Below the pieces are notes generated by a model that worked only from the letters and a program-made list of their open reading frames with translations, did no database searches and had not been told where the DNA came from. A stretch of 11,372 nucleotides of DNA from Hyphomicrobiales bacterium (GTDB lineage: Bacteria > Pseudomonadota > Alphaproteobacteria > Rhizobiales > JALURZ01), in assembly GCA_027058735.1 (NCBI GenBank), contig JALURZ010000146.1, positions 1-11,372 of the forward strand, written 5' to 3'. The translations under genes and the position numbers were made by a program. Positions 1-9,297 of this stretch are shown piece after piece. Positions within the stretch are counted from its first letter, which is position 1. Each line of letters starts with the position of its first letter.

Positions 1-207
1 TACTTGATGAATGAATGGCGCCGATTCGGGCGCGCCAGCGCCAACCCCGGGGCCGGACAATGGGCCGGCGGGAACAATCCGGCACGGCCAGTCCGGCATC
101 GGGCGGCCCCCGGATGCGGGCGGTGAGATTGGTACCCCGCAAAAGGATCGAATCAATCTAGGATATGTCGGGACACTGCTTTCGGACAAACGACGGAGAC
201 AGAGTCC
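1..207. other. Intergenic/leader region before the response regulator
   Basis: No convincing gene lies here. The plus frame ending in TGA at 12-14 could be the last codons of an upstream gene, but three codons are too few to judge. A plus-strand reading frame beginning near base 11 is rich in Pro, Gly and Ala, runs into the response regulator in another frame, and looks like a chance high-GC ORF. The stretch from about 140 to 180 is more AT-rich than its surroundings and is the likeliest place for a promoter of the following gene, but I cannot pick a good -35/-10 pair. A GGAG at 195-198 lies nine bases before the ATG at 208 and is the probable ribosome binding site. Confidence 0.4.
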
Positions 208-744
208 ATGCGGCAATATGACCTTTCTTCACTGACTGTTCTGATTCTGGACGACAATCCGCATTTTGCCACCATCTTGCGGACGATCCTGCGCGGCTTC
301 GGCCTCCGCTCGGTGTTTGAGTGCTACGAGGTGTTCGAGGCGCTTGAAGTGCTGAAAACGCAGAATATCGATCTGGCTTTCGTTGATTTCAACATGCCGG
401 ACAAGAACGGGCTGGATTTCGTCCACATGGTGCGCCAGTCGCCGGATTCCCGTCACAATGTCATGCCCATCGTGATGGTCTCCGGCGACAGCAGCCGCCG
501 CGCGGTGACCCAGGCGATCAATTGCGGCGCGGAGGAGTTTCTCGCCAAGCCGTTTCGTCCGGCCGACATTTACAGGCGCGTGGTCTCGTTGATCGAGAAT
601 CCGCATACCTATGTGCGGACCAAAGGCGGATATTTCGGTCCCGACCGCAGGCGCAACAAGGATCTGAATTTCGATCGCGCAGAGCAGCGCCGCGCTGATA
701 CCGCGGTGATCGAGGATGTGGGGCGCCCCGGCATTTTGAACTGA
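208..744 (+). CDS. Stand-alone CheY-like response regulator with Arg-rich C-terminal tail
   Basis: This 178-residue cytoplasmic protein has one receiver domain (about residues 8-130) and no DNA-binding or enzymatic output domain. The phosphorylation site is complete: acidic pair D15/D16 in LILDDN, phosphoacceptor D60 in VDFNMP, switch Ser92 in VMVSGD, and Lys114 followed by Pro in LAKPF. After the receiver comes a roughly 45-residue polar tail containing YFGPDRRR, a motif I recall from many alphaproteobacterial single-domain regulators; its role is not established. The ATG at 208 follows a GGAG nine bases upstream, and residue 8 begins the first receiver strand, so the start is well placed. 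It would receive phosphate from a histidine kinase. The PAS kinase 1.5 kb downstream is a possible partner, but a tRNA and other genes lie between them, so pairing is only a guess. It is longer than DivK or CheY (about 125 residues). Confidence 0.9.
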   Translation: MRQYDLSSLTVLILDDNPHFATILRTILRGFGLRSVFECYEVFEALEVLKTQNIDLAFVDFNMPDKNGLDFVHMVRQSPDSRHNVMPIVMVSGDSSRRAVTQAINCGAEEFLAKPFRPADIYRRVVSLIENPHTYVRTKGGYFGPDRRRNKDLNFDRAEQRRADTAVIEDVGRPGILN

Positions 745-820
745 ACGCCGCGGCCCGCCGGGTTGCGCGGTTGCGTCATCGAGTGTGGACCCGACGGGCC
801 AATTGTGGGATTGTCCGGCA

Positions 821-1717
821 ATGCTTGGACTTTTTCGCAGACCGAAGACCAGCACGACGCGCGCAACCGTGAACGGCATGCCGGCGCGGGTGTGGAAAAC
901 CGTCGAGCGGTTCGACGAGAGGGCCGGGTTTCGCGAGTACACCGCCAGGTGCCGGGCCGCGTGCGTCAATCCGGTCGTTGCCACGCATGCGCCGTTTCTC
1001 GAAAAAGGCTTTGAGCGGCTCGATGTTTTCTCCGCGCGCAAGGCGGCCTCGCTGCTGGCCCGCATCAAGCGCCATATGGACAAGATCGAATACCGCCGGG
1101 GGGAAGATCACAAGGCGCTGCTGAGGATCGACGATGACGCTTTTTTCGATGAAATCCTTGCAACGCTGTTCGACCAGCGGCTCGATGCGTGCCTGCGTGA
1201 ATATTTCGGCAGCGAATACGTGCCCTACATGTATGGGGTCGAATGCGCCCCGGTGAGCACCTCGAGGAAGCGCTCGTTTCTGTGGCACTGCGACAAGGGT
1301 CCGAGCCGGTGGTGCAAGGTTCTGATATATTTCACCGGATCGCGGGAAACCGGGGGGGATTCCTATTTCGTGGACCGCGAAACGTCCGATGCCATCGCGC
1401 GGACCGGATATACGTTTTGTTCAACGACTGCGCGTCTGGGCGATCTTGGCGCATTGGCGGAAAAGAACGCCATCGCGTTCAGGCCCCAGGCCGCCGGCCT
1501 GCGCGCCGGCCAGGCGCTGCTGTTTGAACCTTCAAGAATCCTGCACAAGGGCGAGGTGCCGACAAAGGCGCCGCGTTATATGATGCAATTGTGGATCCTG
1601 CCAAGCCCGGTAAACTGGCGCGAGGGCCTGGACCGGCTGCGCCGGGCCAACCTTCCCGAGGCCGCCGATTTCGCGTTTCCCAGCCACGCCAGCCGGCTGT
1701 GGGATGCGCTGTCGTGA
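821..1717 (+). CDS. Probable 2-oxoglutarate/Fe(II)-dependent oxygenase, substrate unknown
   Basis: From the ATG at 821 this is a 298-residue soluble protein with no signal peptide or membrane segment. An in-frame GTG at 785 would add 12 residues. Neither start has a strong Shine-Dalgarno; I prefer 821 because the extension is unremarkable. The C-terminal half carries the pieces of a 2OG/Fe(II) double-stranded beta-helix centre: H156-x-D158 in FLWHCDKGP, a distal H242 in RILHKGE, and R252 exactly ten residues later in APRYMMQLW, where family members bind the 2-oxoglutarate carboxylate. The segment after HxD (KVLIYFTG...GGDSYFVD) matches the usual strand plus Gly-Gly pattern. The N-terminal half is Arg/Lys-rich and unrecognised. 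Members of the fold hydroxylate small molecules, lipids, proteins or nucleic acids; nothing here fixes the substrate. The gene starts 76 bp after the response regulator on the same strand and could be cotranscribed with it. The stop lies 14 bp from the oppositely oriented tRNA-His. Confidence 0.65.
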   Translation: MLGLFRRPKTSTTRATVNGMPARVWKTVERFDERAGFREYTARCRAACVNPVVATHAPFLEKGFERLDVFSARKAASLLARIKRHMDKIEYRRGEDHKALLRIDDDAFFDEILATLFDQRLDACLREYFGSEYVPYMYGVECAPVSTSRKRSFLWHCDKGPSRWCKVLIYFTGSRETGGDSYFVDRETSDAIARTGYTFCSTTARLGDLGALAEKNAIAFRPQAAGLRAGQALLFEPSRILHKGEVPTKAPRYMMQLWILPSPVNWREGLDRLRRANLPEAADFAFPSHASRLWDALS

Positions 1718-1731
1718 AGAAGCCAAAAGAA

Positions 1732-1808
1732 TGGTACAGCTGCCCCGAATTGAACGGGGGACCTCCTGATCCACAATCAGGCGCTCTAACCAACTGAGCT
1801 ACAGCTGC
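1732..1808 (-). tRNA. tRNA-His (anticodon GTG), CCA encoded, no templated G-1
   Basis: On the minus strand the cloverleaf folds cleanly. The acceptor stem is GCAGCTG pairing with CAGCTGT (a G1-U72 wobble, then six Watson-Crick pairs). The D stem is GCTC/GAGC with an AGTTGGTTA loop. The anticodon stem is CCTGA/TCAGG with loop TTGTGGA, giving anticodon GTG (plus-strand 1772-1774). The T arm is CCCCG-TTCAATT-CGGGG, and CCA is encoded at 1734-1732. The base 5' of position 1 is T (plus-strand A1809), so the G-1 found in almost all tRNA-His is absent from the gene, and the discriminator base is A73 rather than C73. I recall this combination being described for a large clade of alphaproteobacteria, so it fits the host and does not suggest a pseudogene. 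It is a single gene on the opposite strand to its neighbours, with a promoter just upstream. Confidence 0.97.
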
Positions 1809-1833
1809 ACAAGCCGTCTGGTTGGCCGGGGTG

Positions 1834-1862
1834 AAATTAAGCGGAACCCGCGGCGTTTTCAA
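1834..1862 (-). promoter_or_regulatory. Sigma-70-type promoter of tRNA-His
   Basis: Reading the minus strand, TTGAAA (1862-1857) and TAATTT (1839-1834) are separated by exactly 17 bp. The -10 box ends 25 bases before tRNA position 1, which leaves a leader of about 18 bases after a normal start site. Spacing, sequence and position all suit a housekeeping promoter driving the tRNA. The call is from sequence pattern only. Confidence 0.55.
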
Positions 1863-1901
1863 GCCGCCAATGCGTGATATGTATGGGCCAGCGAAAAATG
1901 A

Positions 1902-1933
1902 CGCCGGCCCGCCCGCGCGGCGCGCCGGCGCGG
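1902..1933 (+). repeat. GC-rich inverted repeat in the leader of the small conserved gene
   Basis: CGCCGGC at 1902-1908 is matched by GCCGGCG at 1924-1930, a perfect 7-bp stem around a 15-base loop. The loop holds a further palindrome CCGCGCGG (1913-1920), and 1921-1932 is a 12-bp perfect palindrome (CGCGCCGGCGCG). The structure ends about 22 bases before the ATG at 1955. It has no T-tract, so it is not a standard terminator. It could be a 5'-leader structure or simply a result of high GC. Confidence 0.35.
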
Positions 1934-1954
1934 TGCTGCGATACGAGGCTTTGC

Positions 1955-2146
1955 ATGGGCATCAACAAACAGTCCGATATTGCCGCCGAACTGCAGATCG
2001 GGCCGACCGATCAGGGCATGGTCAGAATATATCTTTCCGGTGAAGGCATCGATCTGCCGCTGGATTTCGAGCCCGACGAAGCGCGTGAAATTGCCGCCGA
2101 ATTGCTGGCCGCCGCCCAGAGCGCCGGCGCCGGCGAAACGGGCTGA
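1955..2146 (+). CDS. Small conserved alphaproteobacterial protein (DUF6324-like), function unknown
   Basis: This encodes a 63-residue acidic, soluble protein with no membrane segment or cysteine pair. It begins MGINKQSDIAAELQIGPTDQ and continues with GMVRIYLSGEGIDLPLDF, which looks like a small beta-sheet. A helix rich in Glu and Ala follows (PDEAREIAAELLAAA) and then a short flexible tail. I recognise the opening as a conserved small family in alphaproteobacteria that I recall being grouped as DUF6324; that name is from memory and unchecked. An in-frame ATG at 1874 would add 27 residues, but that segment is Arg/Pro/Cys-rich and unlike the rest, while the ATG at 1955 has GAGG six bases upstream. 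I therefore use 1955. It is transcribed away from tRNA-His and precedes the histidine kinase by 100 bp. No function can be assigned. Confidence 0.8.
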   Translation: MGINKQSDIAAELQIGPTDQGMVRIYLSGEGIDLPLDFEPDEAREIAAELLAAAQSAGAGETG

Positions 2147-2246
2147 GGCGCTGAAATCCGGGCTGTTCACTATGGCGCGCACGGGCCTTTGCGCTGTTCG
2201 GGCCCGTCGGATAAACTGATATCGCTGATTTTGGGCATGGAGCCGG

Positions 2247-5027
2247 ATGGCCAAGAGCTGGACAATGAGCCACTACGATACTGCGCTGCTGAACGATCTC
2301 TCGCGCGCGGACGAGGCCGCCTGGCTTTGGGACCCGGACCAGTGCCGGGTGGTGTGGGCCAACGATGCCGGGGTGGCGTTCTGGGGCGCTGAGGGCATTC
2401 TCGATCTGCTGGACCGGCGCTTCGCGCGCGCGGAGTCGGGTGTTGTGCGCATGGGCGAACTGGCCCGCTCCCTCAACGATGGGGAGACGCTTGAGGAACT
2501 GTTTTGCTTTCCCTCCGTGGAAAAGGGCAGGAAAGTCCGTTGCCGCTGCTCGCTCTTTGCGTTGCGCGACAGGCGCAATGGCCTGCTTGTGGTGGCGGGC
2601 GCGCGCGCCGATAGCAGCGGCGTTGCAAGCGACATTACCCCCGCCGTTTTCAACCGCATTCCCTATCCCCTCGCGGTGTTCGGCGGCGATGGCGCGCTGC
2701 TGCTGGCCAATGACGCGGCCGCCGGGCTGTTTTGCGATAAGGCGGGCGCGCGGGACCTGGACAGTCTGGCCGCGATCCTGGGCGATGAGGATACGGCGCG
2801 CCGGTTTATCGAACGGACGCTGAAAGCCGGGCTGGTCAGCGAATCGTGCGCCGTACACACCCTTCAGGGCGAGCGTGTCCACCGGGTCACCGCCTCGCGG
2901 CTGAACGATGACGAGGCGCGCGAAAATGCCGTGCTGGCGATCTTCGACGATATTACCGAACGCCGCCGCTACGAGGTTGATCTGAACGAGACGGTCGCGC
3001 GGTTGAGCGATTTCGCGGCCGCCGCGGCGGACTTTACCTTCGAACTCGACGCGGACCTGCGGATCAGCGAACTGTCGAAGGATTTCGACGATCTGGGTTT
3101 GTCGCCCGCCGCGCAATGGGTTGGCCGGCCATGGTCGGACCTGCCGTTGCGCTGCGACGATGGCATCGAGGTGGACCTCGCCGATGCGATGGCGCGGCAA
3201 TTGCCGTTTCGCGCCACGCTGCACTGGTCGGGGGCGTCGCCGTCTGTAAGCCTTTGCTGGAGCGCGGTGCCGGTGCTTGATGCCCATGGCAGGTTTGCCG
3301 GATATCGCGGCATTGGCGCGCGCGCCCGCCCGCCCGCATCCGCGCACAGCGCCGATGGGGCCGCGGACCTGGCGGACCAGGAAGCCCTCGATGCGGAAGA
3401 CAGGGTGGCTTTGGCGTCGATCGCGCGCACCTTGCGCGAGTCGTGCGAGAACCGCGATGCGCCCGCCGCCGGCGCGCAGGCCGACGATCGCGAGGCCCCG
3501 GCCGCCCCCGACCCGCTGGAGCAATTGCGCTTGATGTTCGATCAGACCCCGGCGGCGGTCCTCGTTCACCGGAAGTTCAAACTGCTCTATGCCAACCGCG
3601 CGGCGGCCCGCATGCTGGGACATCGTTCGGCAAAGAAAATGATACAGGATGCAGACCTGTTCGCGCTGTTTGAGGGAGCCGGAAAATCTCTGAAACAGGC
3701 GCATAATTCGCGCGGTCTTGCGCGGAAAAACGCGAAAAGGCGGAAAACCCTGACCCTCAAGGCGGCGGACGGGACGGACGAAACCCGAAAGCTGACGGCG
3801 ACCATCGCGCCGGTGCAATGGGCCGGCGGCGAGGCGGTGCAGGTGCTGCTGGAAAAAGCGCTGCCGCGCGCGAAAGCAAAATCACCGCCGCCGGCAAACC
3901 GGCAGGACGCCGACCTGCGGGCCATTCTCGATACCGTGACCGACGGCATTTTGACCCTCGACGGGCGCGGGCGCATCGAGACCGCCAATGCCGGGGCGGA
4001 AACCATTTTCGGGTTCGCCGCCGGCGATATCGTCGGGCGCAAACTGACCAGCCTGATGGCAAAGTCGAGCGTTCGCATCGTCAATGCCTATCTGAAAAGC
4101 CTGGGCAGTGGCGATATGGCGAGCATTCTGAACGATGGCCGCGAAGTCGTGGCGGTGGAAAAGATGGGCGGCGAGATCCCGCTGTTCCTGACCCTTGGCA
4201 GACTGCCGGTGGCCAGGCAGGACACGGGCGGACGCCTGTGCGCGGTGATCCGCGACATCACGCAATGGAAGACAACCGAACGCGAATTGCGCAAGGCCAA
4301 GGAGCAGGCCGAACAGGCCAACTCGCTCAAGTCGGAGTTTCTCGCCAGGACCAGCCATGAACTGCGCACCCCCCTCAATGCCATCATCGGTTTCGCAGAA
4401 GTCATGCGGGAGGAGAAAATCGGTCCCTTGCCCAGTGAGCGCTATCGCGGCTATGTCGATGACATTCATGCCAGCGGCGAACACCTTTTGAGCCTCATCA
4501 ACGATCTTCTCGATCTGTCGAAAATCGAGGCCGGCAAGCAGGACCCGGAATTCGTCAGCGTCGATCTGAAGGAGATCATCAAGCAGTCGGTCAGCCTGAT
4601 GCAGCCCCATGCCAACCGCGAACGGGTGATTATCCGCTCAAGCGTTTCAGAAGGGCTGCCAACGCTGCTGGCAGACAAACGCAACCTGCATCAGATCCTT
4701 CTCAATCTGCTGTCGAACGCGGTCAAGTTCACCAAGCCCGGCGGGCAGGTCATCGTGACGGCCAATCTCGATGAAGACGGCGCCATTCAGCTTGTGGTGC
4801 GCGATACCGGCATCGGCATGAGCAGCGAGGAAATCGCCCGCGCCCTTGAGCCGTTCAACCAGATCAGCAACCCGGAGCTGGAACAAGAACCGGGCACCGG
4901 CCTCGGCCTGCCGCTGACCAAGGCGCTGGCGGAGGCGAACAAGGCGCGGTTTCACATCGAAAGCGACCGGGAAACCGGGACCATGGTGCAGATCACGTTC
5001 CCCAAGACCCAGGTGCTGGCCAAGTAG
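2247..5027 (+). CDS. Soluble multi-PAS sensor histidine kinase, PdhS/PleC/DivJ-like
   Basis: This is a 926-residue autophosphorylating sensor kinase with no transmembrane segment or signal peptide, so it is probably cytosolic. Four PAS-like regions come first: about 18-125 (WLWDPDQCRVVWAN), 130-240 (YPLAVFGGDGALLLAND), 252-355 (a divergent one) and 427-545 (VLVHRKFKLLYANRAAA). A clear PAS domain follows at 556-675 (GILTLDGRGRIETANAGAE), so there are four or five depending on the divergent one. An Ala/Asp-rich linker lies at about 365-425. The dimerisation domain has phospho-acceptor H704 in SHELRTPLNAIIGF, and the ATP domain has N824 (N box), D853-x-G-x-G (G1) and G883-T-G-L-G (G2). No receiver domain follows. 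The H-box and the layout resemble the alphaproteobacterial PdhS/PleC/DivJ kinases that act on the cell-cycle regulator DivK; that link is inferred. The start is uncertain: the GGAG before 2247 is only four bases away, whereas the in-frame ATG at 2265 has AAGAG at a normal distance. Confidence 0.9.
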   Translation: MAKSWTMSHYDTALLNDLSRADEAAWLWDPDQCRVVWANDAGVAFWGAEGILDLLDRRFARAESGVVRMGELARSLNDGETLEELFCFPSVEKGRKVRCRCSLFALRDRRNGLLVVAGARADSSGVASDITPAVFNRIPYPLAVFGGDGALLLANDAAAGLFCDKAGARDLDSLAAILGDEDTARRFIERTLKAGLVSESCAVHTLQGERVHRVTASRLNDDEARENAVLAIFDDITERRRYEVDLNETVARLSDFAAAAADFTFELDADLRISELSKDFDDLGLSPAAQWVGRPWSDLPLRCDDGIEVDLADAMARQLPFRATLHWSGASPSVSLCWSAVPVLDAHGRFAGYRGIGARARPPASAHSADGAADLADQEALDAEDRVALASIARTLRESCENRDAPAAGAQADDREAPAAPDPLEQLRLMFDQTPAAVLVHRKFKLLYANRAAARMLGHRSAKKMIQDADLFALFEGAGKSLKQAHNSRGLARKNAKRRKTLTLKAADGTDETRKLTATIAPVQWAGGEAVQVLLEKALPRAKAKSPPPANRQDADLRAILDTVTDGILTLDGRGRIETANAGAETIFGFAAGDIVGRKLTSLMAKSSVRIVNAYLKSLGSGDMASILNDGREVVAVEKMGGEIPLFLTLGRLPVARQDTGGRLCAVIRDITQWKTTERELRKAKEQAEQANSLKSEFLARTSHELRTPLNAIIGFAEVMREEKIGPLPSERYRGYVDDIHASGEHLLSLINDLLDLSKIEAGKQDPEFVSVDLKEIIKQSVSLMQPHANRERVIIRSSVSEGLPTLLADKRNLHQILLNLLSNAVKFTKPGGQVIVTANLDEDGAIQLVVRDTGIGMSSEEIARALEPFNQISNPELEQEPGTGLGLPLTKALAEANKARFHIESDRETGTMVQITFPKTQVLAK

Positions 5028-5035
5028 CCACCGTT

Positions 5036-7000
<1,965 letters not shown>

Positions 7001-7173
7001 CGTGGCTCCTCACCTCTCTGTTGGCGGGCTGTTTGCGTATCAATGATATGGACCGCCGCCCCGGTCAAACGGAAAACACGACAATTGTATCTCGAAATTC
7101 CATGCCGCTGGTTGTATCGTTGTCGCGGGTATGCGTTCATATGCTCGATACGGGCTGAAACTATCGGGATTTC
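7001..7173. promoter_or_regulatory. Divergent intergenic region between aacS and asmA
   Basis: This 173-bp region must hold the start signals of both genes. It is more AT-rich than its surroundings between 7070 and 7150. On the minus strand a TTGACC (rc, near 7060-7066) could be a -35 for aacS, but no -10 sits at the right distance. On the plus strand TTGTAT (7112-7117) and TTCATA (7136-7141) are 18 bp apart, a weak candidate for asmA. Small symmetric elements are present: TATCA-A-TGATA at 7038-7048 and ACAATTGT at 7081-7088. TTGTATC also occurs twice (7085-7091 and 7112-7118). Any could be regulator sites, but none matches an operator I can name. Confidence 0.35.
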
Positions 7174-9279
7174 ATGCGCGCGTTTTTCTATTTTTTGCTG
7201 TTCAGCGTCCTGTTCGCGGTGGCCACCGTTGCGGGTATTCCCTATCTGGTCTCCGCGCAATCCATGCGCGATCAGGTCGTGGCGGTGGTAAAGCAGCAGA
7301 CCGGCCGGGATCTGTCGATCGAGGGGGAAACGGAATTTTTCGTGTTTCCGAAAATCGGCCTCAGAGCGACGCGCGTCTCCTTGTCGAATCCGCCGGGCAT
7401 GGGCGAGGGGCCGTTCGCCAGAATGGCGGAATTGCGCGTGTCGCTCAAGGTGCTGGCATTGTTGGGCGGGCGGATCGATCTGGATGAATTCATTCTGGTG
7501 CGCCCGGAAATCGACCTCGTCGTCGATGAGCGGCGGCAAAACAACTGGACCTTCGCGCCCCCCCGCGGCGGCGCAGAGCCCGATGGCGAGCGTGGCGCGC
7601 CGTCCGGTTCACCGGAAAAGGCGGAGCCCGCGCCCGATACCGCCATGCCGCGCCGGCTCGCGCTGGGCCGGGTGTCCATCAGCGAGGGGCGTTTTTCCTA
7701 TGTGAACAAGCTGACCGGGGCGAGCCACAAGGCGGAAAAAATCAACATCACGGTGACTGCGCCGGACTTTTCAAAGCCTCTCGAAGCCAGAGGCAGCGCC
7801 ATCTGGCGCGGTGAAAAGGTGGACATCGCCCTGCTGTTGCAGGCCCCTGGCGGGTTTTTCCAGGGCAAGCTGTCCGGCGTCGAGATGAAGGTGACCGCGC
7901 CCAGCCTGTCGGCGGAGTTCAAGGGCACCGTCGCCCGGCCCGCCGGCCTGCTGCTGGAGGGCAAGCTGGCCGCGGCAAGTTCATCGCTCAGGGCGCTCGC
8001 CGGATGGGCCGGATCGCCCCTGCCGCCGGGGCGCGGGCTGGGCGACTTCCAGGCGTTCGCCGATATGTCTCTGTCCGACGATATCCTGACCCTGTCAAAC
8101 GCCGATATCGGGCTTGACGGCATGACGGCGAGCGGCACCGCCAGTTTGGACCTGGCCGCGGAGCGCCCTTCGCTGGAGGCGAAGCTGGCGCTCGACGTGC
8201 TCGATCTCGACGCCTATCTGGGCCCCGGACCGGGCCTTGCGGGGGGGGCGGAGGGCACGGCCGGTGCGCCGGCCCGCGCGCGCGCCGCGGCCTGGAGCGA
8301 GGCGCCCATCGACTTTTCGGGCCTGAGCGCGGTCGATGCGGTGATGAACCTGACCGCCCGGCGCATTCTCTATGGCAAGGTTGAAATCGGCAGGAGTGCG
8401 CTCAATGTCACGCTGAAAGACGGCCGGCTGAATGCGGAGCTGAGAGAACTGGCGCTTTATGGCGGCGCGGTAAAGGGCGTTCTGGTGCTCGATGGCGCGG
8501 CCGCCACGCCGGCGTTGCGGGCGCGCGCGAGCTTGGAAAATGTCAGTTCCCTGCCGCTGCTGAAAAACGCTCTTGGCTTTGACTGGATCGAAGGCAACGC
8601 CAATCTCCAATTCGATCTCTCCTCGCGCGGCAAGAGCCAGAAAGCGATGGTCTCAGGCCTGACGGGCAACGGCAAGGTGCTGTTTTCGGATGGCGCGGTG
8701 CGCGGCATCAACATCGCCCAGATGGTGCGCTCGCTGGGCACCGCCACGCTGACGGGCTGGAACCGGGCGGCGGCAAAGAAGACCGATTTCAGCTCCCTGT
8801 CGGGGACTTTCACCATCAAGAACGGTGTGGCTTCCAACACCGATCTCGCCATGATCGGTCCGCTTGTGCGGCTTCGCGGCGCGGGCAATATAGACATGCC
8901 GCCCCGCCGCATTCACTACAAGATGACGCCCAAGCTGGTGGCCTCTCTCGAGGGACAGGGCGGAGACAGCGACCTGGCCGGCCTTGATGTGCCGATCATC
9001 ATCAGGGGCGCCTGGAGCAATCCGCGCATCTATCCCGACATCGCGGGCATTCTCGACAACCCGCAGGAAGCCTATGCAAGGCTGAAGGATATCGGCTCGA
9101 AAATAAAGCAGGGGGGGGTGAAATCGCTGCTGAATTCGCTGATCGGGTCGGGCTCGGCTCCGGCGCCGGCAGGCGATGTTCCGGCGGGTGAGACGGGCGC
9201 AAAGAAAAAAGGTACGCTCGAGACGCTGGAAGAGCAGCTCAGGAAAGACCCGACCAAGGCGTTCAAGAAACTGTTTTGA
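7174..9279 (+). CDS. AsmA-family envelope protein
   Basis: This encodes a 701-residue protein with an N-terminal hydrophobic segment (about residues 3-26) after a short basic start, so it is anchored in the inner membrane with the bulk in the periplasm. AsmA-type features run throughout: the opening GIPYLVSAQSMRDQVVAVVK then TGRDLSIEGE, repeated beta-rich segments of the form DLDEFILVRPEIDLVVDE, and the conserved C-terminal block from about residue 465 to 640 (GNANLQFDLSSRG, GNGKVLFSDGAVRGINIAQM, IIIRGAWSNPRIYPDI). Relatives form long beta-groove proteins linked to outer-membrane assembly and phospholipid transport between membranes; the exact cargo here is inferred. The start at 7174 has a GGGA about six bases upstream and places the membrane segment at the N-terminus. 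Low-complexity linkers at about 125-155 and 350-375 contain runs of seven C and eight G, and a second G8 lies near the C-terminus. moaE follows after 18 bp. Confidence 0.9.
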   Translation: MRAFFYFLLFSVLFAVATVAGIPYLVSAQSMRDQVVAVVKQQTGRDLSIEGETEFFVFPKIGLRATRVSLSNPPGMGEGPFARMAELRVSLKVLALLGGRIDLDEFILVRPEIDLVVDERRQNNWTFAPPRGGAEPDGERGAPSGSPEKAEPAPDTAMPRRLALGRVSISEGRFSYVNKLTGASHKAEKINITVTAPDFSKPLEARGSAIWRGEKVDIALLLQAPGGFFQGKLSGVEMKVTAPSLSAEFKGTVARPAGLLLEGKLAAASSSLRALAGWAGSPLPPGRGLGDFQAFADMSLSDDILTLSNADIGLDGMTASGTASLDLAAERPSLEAKLALDVLDLDAYLGPGPGLAGGAEGTAGAPARARAAAWSEAPIDFSGLSAVDAVMNLTARRILYGKVEIGRSALNVTLKDGRLNAELRELALYGGAVKGVLVLDGAAATPALRARASLENVSSLPLLKNALGFDWIEGNANLQFDLSSRGKSQKAMVSGLTGNGKVLFSDGAVRGINIAQMVRSLGTATLTGWNRAAAKKTDFSSLSGTFTIKNGVASNTDLAMIGPLVRLRGAGNIDMPPRRIHYKMTPKLVASLEGQGGDSDLAGLDVPIIIRGAWSNPRIYPDIAGILDNPQEAYARLKDIGSKIKQGGVKSLLNSLIGSGSAPAPAGDVPAGETGAKKKGTLETLEEQLRKDPTKAFKKLF

Positions 9280-9297
9280 TTCCAGAGTGTCACCCGC

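Noticed and set aside
11..235. 74-codon plus-strand frame before the response regulator
   Set aside because: It is Pro/Gly-rich, overlaps the response regulator start in another frame, and lacks a clear ribosome site.
1718..1810. tRNA-His as an integration (attachment) site for a mobile element
   Set aside because: No integrase, no direct repeat of the tRNA 3' end and no shift in base composition are seen on either side.
2181..2207. Possible terminator hairpin (ACGGGC...GCCCGT) between the small gene and the kinase
   Set aside because: The stem is only 6 bp with a 15-base loop and no T-tract follows, so it is not a convincing terminator.
2022..3818. 598-codon minus-strand open frame
   Set aside because: It is antisense to the small conserved gene and the N-terminal PAS region of the kinase. 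The composition is Arg/Ala/Gly/Gln-rich with no recognisable domain.
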